Below the pieces are notes generated by a model. It was given only the letters and a program-made list of their open reading frames with translations, was not told the origin of the DNA and made no database searches. DNA of 8,085 nt from Candidatus Cloacimonadota bacterium (GTDB lineage: Bacteria > Cloacimonadota > Cloacimonadia > Cloacimonadales > TCS61), in the NCBI GenBank assembly GCA_021157645.1, contig JAGGWC010000235.1:1-8085 (forward strand), read 5' to 3'. Below, piece by piece: positions 1 to 5,780 of the stretch. A program made the position numbers and the translations under genes. Positions within the stretch are counted from its first letter, which is position 1, and every line of letters begins with the position of its first letter.

Positions 1-82
1 ATTAATAAGTTATAATATACTTTACAAATAAAAGGCCAGAATAAAATTAACAAAAATTATGTTTGAATTAAGGAGTATTTTA

Positions 83-1453
83 ATGAATAAAATTGGATTT
101 GATTTTCCTAATACACCACGCAAAACAGTTCTTCACAATGCAGAAGAGTGGTATCAAAAACTATTATCTAAACGATTTGAAAAAGATTATTCACCACAGA
201 AAACAAGTAATTTTGGTGAGTATGAAATGGCAGTTAATTACCTTACTTCAATTTTAGAAGAAGCAAAAGCTATAGAAAAAGTTGCGATATTTAATATTGA
301 TCATATGGCACAAATACAATTTACAGGATTAGATGCTGTAAATCTTCTTGATCGCGTACTTCCTGCTGACGTTAAAAATATGAAAATCGGACAATGTAAA
401 TATACACTTTTGCTGACTGAAGAAGGAACTGTTCTTGATGATTTGATCATTATGCGTGTTAAAGAAGATGATTTCATATTAGTGATTAATGCAGGTCACG
501 ACATTACAGATAAAGAAAAAAACATGATCTCTGATGCAGATTTTATTTGTAAATATTTAAATGAGAATGATGATGTATACATTAAAGACATTTCTGATGA
601 ACTTGTAAAAATAGATATTCAAGGTCCCTTATCCTATAAACTGATAACCAAGCTGTATGGCGAATATGTTGTAAAGAATAGAAATAAACCATCCAAGAAT
701 ATGAAATTTTTCACTTTTAATGAATTTGATTTTGAAGAACATCATTATTTATTAAGTAGAACAGGGTATACAAACCGTTGGGGATGGGAGTTATATATTC
801 CTGCAGAAGTTGCAGAAGAACAGTTTAAACGTATTATATTGGAAGCATTAGATTTAGGTGGATTGCTCGTAGGACTTGGTGGTAGAGATGAAAATAGAAT
901 CTCTGCTGGAAATTTCGGATTACCACTTAATGGAAGTGAATATGATAAAAATCACACTCCGACAAATGCACCTCTTTTTAATGCAGCAATCGATATGGAT
1001 AAAGAATATTTTGTGGGTAAAAAAGCACTGCAAAGAGATATTGATTCTAATATTGATAAAAGAATGGTTCTTTTTATTTCTGAAGGAATAGTTACAGGAA
1101 GAATGATCTATAAAAATAATGAACGAATTGGAATTGTAACTTCCAGTATTAATTCTCCAAATATTTCACAAGAAAAACGTGAGTTTATCGGTTCAGAAAG
1201 AAAGAACGTTAGTGGAAAAGACGGAACTGCGGCAATTGGATTGGGCTGGTTGACACATAATCCATTCAAAATTAATGAAGATGGAAAAGATATTCTAATT
1301 AAAGATAATATTGCTATTCGCATTCCAGTTGAATTTTATCGAATTGATAATGAAGGTAAACCAAAAGGTAAACCTGTTAAAGGTTATATCTCTGGGGATG
1401 GGATAACACCTGCTACAGCTCCCAGAGCTTTAAAGAACATTCAAGATCTTTAA
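83..1453 (+). CDS. GcvT-family aminomethyltransferase-like protein (glycine cleavage T-protein homologue, divergent)
   Basis: The protein resembles the T-protein of the glycine cleavage system, which transfers an aminomethyl-derived one-carbon unit to tetrahydrofolate in the cytoplasm. Start chosen at 83 (456 aa) because AAGGAG at 70-75 lies 7 nt upstream; the in-frame ATG at 59 has no ribosome binding site. Seen in the sequence: a GcvT N-domain pattern around residues 65-140 (FNIDHMAQIQFTG, then GQCKYTLLL, then a DDLI motif with the Asp pair at 119-120, where the family's catalytic Asp sits); TGYTNRWGWELYIP at 227-240 in place of the usual TGYTGEDGFE; and GLGGRDENRISAG at 264-276, matching the family GARD motif (R268, D269). 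It is longer than typical T-proteins (about 360 aa), with an N-terminal lead-in, an apparent insertion near 360-383 and a tail after 420. No gcvH, gcvP or folate gene is adjacent, so the substrate may differ (another methyl or aminomethyl donor). Family assignment is firm; true GcvT activity is unproven. Confidence 0.85.
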   Translation: MNKIGFDFPNTPRKTVLHNAEEWYQKLLSKRFEKDYSPQKTSNFGEYEMAVNYLTSILEEAKAIEKVAIFNIDHMAQIQFTGLDAVNLLDRVLPADVKNMKIGQCKYTLLLTEEGTVLDDLIIMRVKEDDFILVINAGHDITDKEKNMISDADFICKYLNENDDVYIKDISDELVKIDIQGPLSYKLITKLYGEYVVKNRNKPSKNMKFFTFNEFDFEEHHYLLSRTGYTNRWGWELYIPAEVAEEQFKRIILEALDLGGLLVGLGGRDENRISAGNFGLPLNGSEYDKNHTPTNAPLFNAAIDMDKEYFVGKKALQRDIDSNIDKRMVLFISEGIVTGRMIYKNNERIGIVTSSINSPNISQEKREFIGSERKNVSGKDGTAAIGLGWLTHNPFKINEDGKDILIKDNIAIRIPVEFYRIDNEGKPKGKPVKGYISGDGITPATAPRALKNIQDL

Positions 1454-1529
1454 TTATTTGTGAAATATAAAGATAAGATTTGCAAGACAAAGTTTATATA
1501 AGATATTTTTAAGAATATATAAAAAATCT

Positions 1530-1557
1530 TTGACACATAAACCGGCAAATCTAAATG
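1530..1557 (+). promoter_or_regulatory. Candidate sigma70-type promoter of the tRNA-Asp gene
   Basis: A perfect TTGACA lies at 1530-1535. About 16 bp further on is TAAATG (1552-1557), a weak -10 match. Transcription would start about 20 nt before the tRNA. The -35 box is convincing, but the -10 is poor and the surroundings are AT-rich, so this is tentative. Confidence 0.4.
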
Positions 1558-1584
1558 TGCCCAAGTAAATTAAGTGAGAAATGC

Positions 1585-1662
1585 GGGGGTGTAGTTCAGT
1601 TTGGTTAGAACGCCTGCCTGTCACGCAGGAGGTCGCGAGTTCGAGTCCCGTCGCTCCCGCCA
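1585..1662 (+). tRNA. tRNA-Asp (anticodon GTC), CCA encoded
   Basis: The full cloverleaf can be folded by eye. The acceptor stem GGGGGTG (1585-1591) pairs with CGCTCCC (1652-1658), using two G-U pairs. The D-stem is GTTC/GAAC (1594-1597 and 1608-1611). The anticodon stem CCTGC/GCAGG (1613-1617 and 1625-1629) carries the loop CTGTCAC with anticodon GTC at 1620-1622. The T-loop TTCGAGT is at 1640-1646. The discriminator G is at 1659 and CCA (1660-1662) is encoded in the genome. The T-stem GCGAG/CCCGT contains one A-C mismatch (1638 with 1648). The anticodon arm and T-loop are close to the Escherichia coli tRNA-Asp pattern. Confidence 0.97.
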
Positions 1663-1672
1663 TTATAATCAA

Positions 1673-1708
1673 AGAGTTGTTAATTGTAAAATTAGCAGCT
1701 CTTTTTTT
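1673..1708 (+). terminator. Rho-independent terminator after tRNA-Asp
   Basis: A 12-bp stem is formed by 1673-1684 (AGAGTTGTTAAT) and 1691-1702 (ATTAGCAGCTCT), with two G-U pairs and a 6-nt loop. A T-run at 1702-1708 follows. It begins 10 nt after the tRNA CCA end. The convergent MATE gene ends at 1772, but on the minus strand the hairpin is followed by only a weak T stretch, so it serves mainly the plus strand. Confidence 0.88.
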
Positions 1709-1758
1709 GTTTAAAAAACTTCTATATCTATATCACAATTCACAAATCTTATAGACGT

Positions 1759-1768
1759 TGCGAAGGTA
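1759..1768. repeat. Possible remnant of the dispersed palindromic repeat
   Basis: TTGCGAAGGT here is identical to the core of the inner inverted repeat in the element at 3245-3390 (positions 3356-3365). Only 10 bases match, just beyond the MATE stop codon. It may be a decayed copy or coincidence. Confidence 0.25.
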
Positions 1769-1771
1769 ACA

Positions 1772-3202
1772 CTAAATACTCCCAGTTTTCCATTTTCCTT
1801 TTTTATAAATAACGATGGCAAGAATTGTTGTAAAAAAATTACTTATAAGCATTGACCACCAAAGTGCATCGTAAGAATGAGCTGAAAGTGGAATTGATAG
1901 TTTTGTTAATATACCATTTAAAAAACTGTCTCTGATAAACGCATATTCTAAAATCTTGCCAGAAAGAATAAAAACCAGTGGAATTCGTAATAACCAGAGT
2001 CTTGATATATTCAGCACCATTGTTGGTTTCGTATGACCAGATCCGTTGAAAACTCCCATAAAAACAAACATCAAACTGAAAATGAGAGCAGCAAAAGAAA
2101 CAACTTTGAACATTCTCTCCCCTACGCCTGCAATTGCCGGATCATTTATAAAGAATTTCGTAAGGGTTGATCCAAAGAAAAATAGAATTGAGCAACCAAC
2201 CAACATTATCAATAAGACCAATATCATTCCCGCTTTTACACTTTTTACAGCTCGAGATACTTTTTTTGCTCCAAGATTCTGTCCTACAATAGTTGCTAAG
2301 GCATTACTAATACCCATCGCCGGCATCATAAAAAGTCCCATCATTCTATTACCAATTGAAAATACACTTATTACAAGTATTCCATAAGAATTAACAAATC
2401 CCTGTAGAATAATGAATCCAAAGCTAGTTATAGAATTTGCAATAGAAGCAGGAATACTGATATTAAATATCCTTTTCAGCAACTTCTTATTTGGTTTTAA
2501 TTCATGCAAGTTTGGGATAATATGAGCTGTTTTCTTTTTTAGAAAATATACAGCCAATACAGCTGCCACTATCCTTGAGATCAATGTTGCTTGAGCAGCT
2601 CCCACTGTTTCCATCCTCGGCATAATTCCAATTCCAAAAATGAAAATAGGATCTAAAATAACATTTAAACTAACAGAGATTATCTGTATTTTCATGGGTG
2701 ATATTGTATCGCCTAAGCCATGTGCAAAACTTTGATATGTCAAAAATATGAACATGAATAATACACCGACTAGAATGTATGATATAAATTGTTTAGAAAT
2801 TTCAAATATTTCTAATGGAACATGAAGCAAGCCTAGAATATCATCAAGAAAAATAAAACTGAAAGTTAAAAAAATAATGGAAAACGCAATGAGTATCAGC
2901 ACAAATTGACCTACTACTTTTTTCATCATTTCCGGAGTGCCGGCACCTTTAAATTGTGAAATAAGAGCAGTACCGGCTACCATAAATCCAATTCCAAATG
3001 AAGAAAGAAAGAAAATTAATGGAAATGTTAAACCGGCTACAGAAACGGCGTTCATGGCATTATCACCTAATTTACCCAACCAGAAAGCATCAGTAAGATT
3101 ATAAAAAGTCATCATGAAATTGGATAGCATTATGGGTAATGCTAACTTCATCATGTTTTTATAAATACTTCCACTGGTAAGATCCATTCCTGATTCTTTC
3201 AT
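1772..3202 (-). CDS. MATE-family multidrug/cation efflux transporter
   Basis: A 12-helix inner-membrane antiporter family (NorM/DinF type) that exports cationic drugs or metabolites using Na+ or H+ gradients; the substrate here is unknown. Seen: an N-terminal GSIYKNMMKLALPIMLSN amphipathic start plus helix 1, followed by about twelve hydrophobic segments in two halves. The typical N-lobe signature lies at about 164-189 (GDTISPM, then LNVILDPIFIFG), and the second half carries IGNRMMGLFMMPAMGISNA at 283-301 and a GSGHTKPTM loop near 387-395. Start chosen at 3202 (476 aa), preceded by GGGGA with a short spacer. An upstream in-frame ATG at 3262 would add 20 residues, but part of that extension is encoded by the palindromic repeat and does not look like MATE sequence. 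The loop before the last helix (about 416-445) is longer than usual. The gene lies downstream of the nadE-TPR pair in the same orientation, across 220 bp. Confidence 0.93.
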   Translation of the reverse strand: MKESGMDLTSGSIYKNMMKLALPIMLSNFMMTFYNLTDAFWLGKLGDNAMNAVSVAGLTFPLIFFLSSFGIGFMVAGTALISQFKGAGTPEMMKKVVGQFVLILIAFSIIFLTFSFIFLDDILGLLHVPLEIFEISKQFISYILVGVLFMFIFLTYQSFAHGLGDTISPMKIQIISVSLNVILDPIFIFGIGIMPRMETVGAAQATLISRIVAAVLAVYFLKKKTAHIIPNLHELKPNKKLLKRIFNISIPASIANSITSFGFIILQGFVNSYGILVISVFSIGNRMMGLFMMPAMGISNALATIVGQNLGAKKVSRAVKSVKAGMILVLLIMLVGCSILFFFGSTLTKFFINDPAIAGVGERMFKVVSFAALIFSLMFVFMGVFNGSGHTKPTMVLNISRLWLLRIPLVFILSGKILEYAFIRDSFLNGILTKLSIPLSAHSYDALWWSMLISNFFTTILAIVIYKKGKWKTGSI

Positions 3203-3244
3203 TAATTCCCCATATTTATTTTCATATTCGAACGTAACTGTTAA

Positions 3245-3390
3245 ACCTTGCGGATGATGCATTGGTTTTGCGAAGCAAAACGATGCTGGAACTCTCTCGC
3301 TTGTCTGATGGTCGAAGACCTCCGCAATGGTTAAAACTAATTTTCAAATCTACCATTGCGAAGGTTTCGTCCCTTAACCATTCGCAAGGT
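3245..3390. repeat. Composite palindromic repeat, copy A (146 bp)
   Basis: The outer ends are inverted repeats: ACCTTGCGGATG at 3245-3256 against the complement of CATTCGCAAGGT at 3379-3390 (11 of 12 match). An inner inverted pair is ACCTCCGCAATGGT (3318-3331) and ACCATTGCGAAGGT (3352-3365), 13 of 14 matching, around a 20-nt loop. A perfect 7-bp hairpin, GTTTTGC-GAA-GCAAAAC, lies at 3265-3281. It sits between the TPR gene stop and the MATE start. No coding capacity and no clear target-site duplication were seen. The same terminal and inner motifs recur at 5446-5592. Confidence 0.8.
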
Positions 3391-3422
3391 ATTTCCATTA
3401 TTCTATAGAGTTTTGCTTAATT

Positions 3423-4619
3423 CTAGTTCATCAATTTTTCTAACCTTTCTAAATTTTGTTGAGCAACCTCAAACTCAGGATTGCTCTTAATGCACTTTCT
3501 AAGAAGATTCTCAGCTTCTTTATAATTCTTTTCATCTATTAGTAATGAGGCAAGATTATTCAAAGTTTTTTGTTCATTTGGAGATTCATCTAAAATTTCA
3601 TAATATAAATTTTTTGCAACTACAAGATTTCTGTTTGAATGTTGAATGAATGCATAATTGTATTTCGCTTCTACAAATGCAGGATCTAATATCATTGCCT
3701 GCAAGAAATGATGTTCAGCTTTCTTTTGGTTTTTAGAGAACGTGTAATATAATCCCCAATAATATTCAAAATCGGATGAAGTAATATAAATATTAGAATA
3801 TTTGGTTAATAATTCATATGCTTTTGTAGCCTCATTTTTAGAAAGTAAGATTGCAATTTGTTGTATTGCTTCACTTTCACTATTAAATAATTCTGGTATT
3901 CCAATAATTAAAGATTGGACTTTCCAAATATTATTAATTAAATTCAGATTGATTGTCAGATCGTATTTATAATTTATATCAAAATACACAAGAGCCTGAT
4001 TTTTTTCTTTTGTTAAAGCTGATGATATCATATCAAAACTATTTATCTTCTTAATTACTTTATTTGTTGCAATTATATTTACAAATTTATCATCAAGATC
4101 ATGTGATTTCCAGTAATCATTATTACTCATTATTAAAGCTACTTTTTCCCATTCGTTTGTGTAAAGATACTGCATAAATTCAAGAGCATGATCTTCATAT
4201 GTTTTTGGGGTAGAATTTACTTTAAGATTATCGAGTGATAACCTTTCTTTTAAATAATATAACGGCACAATAGGATTAATATTAAATTGATTTAAGAATT
4301 CTTCAATAATTTTCTTACCTTCATTTGATTCTGCCATTGTGGCTGGTATCTTATCATTGAATATTTTCTGTGGTTTATTTATCCATAAAGCCATCTGTTT
4401 TTTAAGCAGATCAACGTATTCCATTTGTGAATCTGTTTTTCCTTTTAACTGCATAATTTCCGAACTTTTCAAATGATATTCGCATTCACTTGGACATTTT
4501 TCATCAACCCTTAAAACATTACAATCTTCCCAGCAAATATCAAATCCTTTTCTCATGCAGAATCTTGTTCCTGTTTTTATTTTACATATCTTGCATTTTT
4601 TCTTTTTGAAGATTTTCAA
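3423..4619 (-). CDS. Cys-rich N-terminal (putative zinc-binding) and TPR-domain protein, function unknown
   Basis: A 398-aa protein that I do not recognise as a named family. The N-terminus holds Cys at 9, 12, 21, 29, 33, 42 and 46 plus His49, a spacing that suggests a small treble-clef-like or double metal site. No signal peptide or membrane helix is visible, so it is probably cytoplasmic. Residues about 141-240 alternate helices and strands and could be an NTF2-like (SnoaL-type) fold; that is inference. Three tetratricopeptide repeats are recognisable at about 281-314, 315-348 and 349-382 (pattern YNYAFIQHSNRNLVVAKNLY; LNNLASLLIDEKNYKEAENL), indicating a protein-binding scaffold. The start codon is TTG at 4619-4617, supported by AAGGAG 7 nt upstream. 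That Shine-Dalgarno directly abuts the nadE stop codon, so the two genes are very probably co-transcribed and translationally coupled. Confidence 0.82.
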   Translation of the reverse strand: MKIFKKKKCKICKIKTGTRFCMRKGFDICWEDCNVLRVDEKCPSECEYHLKSSEIMQLKGKTDSQMEYVDLLKKQMALWINKPQKIFNDKIPATMAESNEGKKIIEEFLNQFNINPIVPLYYLKERLSLDNLKVNSTPKTYEDHALEFMQYLYTNEWEKVALIMSNNDYWKSHDLDDKFVNIIATNKVIKKINSFDMISSALTKEKNQALVYFDINYKYDLTINLNLINNIWKVQSLIIGIPELFNSESEAIQQIAILLSKNEATKAYELLTKYSNIYITSSDFEYYWGLYYTFSKNQKKAEHHFLQAMILDPAFVEAKYNYAFIQHSNRNLVVAKNLYYEILDESPNEQKTLNNLASLLIDEKNYKEAENLLRKCIKSNPEFEVAQQNLERLEKLMN

Positions 4620-4630
4620 ATTAATTCTCC

Positions 4631-5395
4631 TTAATTCATTCCCGGTATTGGCGGCATTCTTCTTTTGAATTCCGAATTCTTAAACATTTTTATTGTTTTT
4701 TCTACTTCTTCATCAGAAAAATCTGTGATCTCTCTTTTATCTATATTTAATTCATACAAATTATACAGTATTTCATCAAGCTTTTCATAAGTGATCCCCA
4801 GTTCATCTTCATCGGTTTGATTTTCCCACAGATCTGCTGTTGGATCCTTTGTGATTATGCTTTTGGGAACACCTAATAGTTTTGCCATTTCCCTTACTTC
4901 TGTTTTGTACAAATGCCCGAGTGGTTCAAATGCACAAGCACTATCACCGTATTGAGTGCAATATCCTATCATCAATTCCGATAGGTTTCCTGTCCCTGCA
5001 ACCAATGCTTTATATTTTGCAGATAGATCATAAAGCACACACATCCTTTCTCGTGCCATTCGGTTCCCTCTGCGTAAAATATCAGCATCTGCAGCATACT
5101 TTTCAAAATAGGAATCAACCATCGGAGAAATATCAATAATCTCATGTTTTATATCTAATATTTCAGCAAATTCTATTGCGTGATTCAAACTATCGGGATG
5201 ACTAATGCGATATGGAAGCATTACGGTAAATACATTTTCTTTGCCTACAGCCTTGACGCATAAAGCGGTTGTAACAGCAGAATCAATACCACCGGATAAC
5301 CCAACAATAAGTTTTGAAAAACCTGCGGATGTTAATTGCCTTTTGATGAATTCCACTATTAATTCAATTTGCTCATTAATATTAATCACACGCAT
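4631..5395 (-). CDS. nadE: NH3-dependent NAD+ synthetase
   Basis: Catalyses the last step of NAD synthesis: deamido-NAD + ATP + NH3 to NAD + AMP + PPi, in the cytoplasm. Seen: the PP-loop SGGIDS at 34-39, GTGNLSE at 134-140, KDPTADLW at 183-190, the DELG segment at 197-200 and the C-terminal KRRMPPIPG at 244-252, all family hallmarks in the right order. At 254 aa it is the short, ammonia-using form. It lacks the N-terminal glutaminase (nitrilase-like) domain of the roughly 540-aa glutamine-dependent enzymes, so it needs free ammonia or a separate amidotransferase. Start at 5395 is supported by AGGAG upstream with a 6-nt spacer. It is the first gene of a leftward unit with the TPR gene 11 bp downstream, and is divergent from the AOR gene. 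Confidence 0.96.
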   Translation of the reverse strand: MRVININEQIELIVEFIKRQLTSAGFSKLIVGLSGGIDSAVTTALCVKAVGKENVFTVMLPYRISHPDSLNHAIEFAEILDIKHEIIDISPMVDSYFEKYAADADILRRGNRMARERMCVLYDLSAKYKALVAGTGNLSELMIGYCTQYGDSACAFEPLGHLYKTEVREMAKLLGVPKSIITKDPTADLWENQTDEDELGITYEKLDEILYNLYELNIDKREITDFSDEEVEKTIKMFKNSEFKRRMPPIPGMN

Positions 5396-5445
5396 TTCAT
5401 GCTCCTATTTTTTAATTCTGTTATCCATAAATTCTATTAATCAAG

Positions 5446-5592
5446 ACCTTGCGGATGGTTAAGCTTGTGAAACCTCCGTAATGGCCATTGTTTTCAGATT
5501 CAACCATTTGATAGCTGAAAGAATTCCAGTATCGTTTTCAACAAGTTGAAAGCCGATACATTATTGCGAAAGATTTCACTCATCTGCAAGGT
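5446..5592. repeat. Composite palindromic repeat, copy B (147 bp)
   Basis: The outer ends ACCTTGCGGATG (5446-5457) and CATCTGCAAGGT (5581-5592) are inverted with 11 of 12 matching. The inner arm GTGAAACCTCCGTAATGG (5467-5484) is mirrored by 5559-5579, whose complement reads GTGAAATCTTTCGCAATAATG. The left end and inner arm closely match copy A at 3245-3390, and overall length is nearly identical (147 against 146 bp), although the interior hairpins differ. No open reading frame and no obvious target duplication are visible. Confidence 0.8.
5529..5559. repeat. Strong hairpin inside palindromic repeat copy B
   Basis: GTATCG (5529-5534) pairs with CGATAC (5554-5559), and TTTCAAC (5536-5542) pairs with GTTGAAA (5545-5551), leaving a small internal bulge and a 2-nt AA tip (in RNA one closing pair would open). 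A second, weaker hairpin lies just before it, TTTCAG at 5492-5497 with CTGAAA at 5515-5520. No T-run follows, so it is not a standard terminator. Confidence 0.65.
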
Positions 5593-5656
5593 TATTATTA
5601 TAAATTAATAACAACTTGCAAACAAGTTTTTAGATATATCAAGGTCAAGCAAATTA

Positions 5657-5700
5657 TTCCAATAAATTATCACTATTCCAATGTGGAAAGCCCTTTCCAA
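5657..5700. promoter_or_regulatory. Putative operator: three TTCCAA boxes at 19-bp period with overlapping palindromes
   Basis: TTCCAA occurs at 5657-5662, 5676-5681 and 5695-5700, an exact 19-bp period; the first two are part of the 9-bp direct repeat TATTCCAAT. Two overlapping inverted repeats also lie here: TTCCA-ATG-TGGAA (5676-5688) and GGAAAG-CC-CTTTCC (5685-5698). The array ends 8 bp before the TTGACA box, a normal place for an activator or repressor of the AOR gene. The regulator is unknown. Confidence 0.4.
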
Positions 5701-5707
5701 AAACTGC

Positions 5708-5736
5708 TTGACATTAGATTATTCCTTTGGATTTTA
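5708..5736 (+). promoter_or_regulatory. Candidate promoter of the AOR gene
   Basis: A perfect TTGACA lies at 5708-5713. With a 17-bp spacer the -10 would be ATTTTA (5731-5736), which is weak, as an activated promoter might be. A TATAAT at 5758-5763 is too close to the ATG at 5781 to leave room for the ribosome binding site in a leader. Confidence 0.35.
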
Positions 5737-5780
5737 GAATCTAAATTAATTTAATTTTATAATATAATAAGGAGTTCATA

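Larger units (their letters stand above)
5396..5780. other. Divergent intergenic control region between nadE and the AOR gene (385 bp)
   Basis: No protein gene is apparent. From left to right it holds the nadE leader, the 147-bp palindromic repeat copy B (5446-5592), a small hairpin AACTTG-CAAA-CAAGTT (5613-5628), three TTCCAA boxes at 19-bp spacing (5657-5700), a TTGACA box (5708-5713), and an AT-rich leader ending in the AOR ribosome binding site AAGGAG at 5769-5774 (6 nt before the ATG). Both divergent transcription units must start here. I could not pick a convincing nadE promoter. Confidence 0.7.

Noticed and set aside
11..16. TATAAT as -10 box for the GcvT-like gene
   Set aside because: The -35 region would lie outside the window, and such hexamers are frequent by chance in this AT-rich sequence.
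59..82. Upstream in-frame ATG for the GcvT-like gene
   Set aside because: It has no ribosome binding site, and the codons cover the AAGGAG that serves the ATG at 83.
1454..1672. A 72-codon minus-strand reading frame antisense to the tRNA
   Set aside because: Its GATGLELATSCVTGRRSNQ-type start is simply the reverse complement of tRNA-Asp, a well-known false gene. It is not a protein gene.
2046..2387. A 113-codon plus-strand frame inside the MATE gene
   Set aside because: It is antisense to conserved MATE sequence, has no recognisable domain, and looks like a shadow frame.
3203..3262. Upstream in-frame ATG extending the MATE protein by 20 residues
   Set aside because: Part of the extension is encoded by palindromic repeat copy A and has no MATE similarity. 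A better-placed start with a purine-rich leader exists at 3202.
5446..5592. CRISPR-like array or transposase-bearing insertion sequence
   Set aside because: There are no regularly spaced direct repeats, no open reading frame and no clear target-site duplication. The structure is nested inverted repeats.
5613..5628. Hairpin AACTTG-CAAA-CAAGTT followed by a few T as a terminator
   Set aside because: The stem is only 6 bp and AT-rich, the T-run is short, and no upstream plus-strand gene needs termination here.
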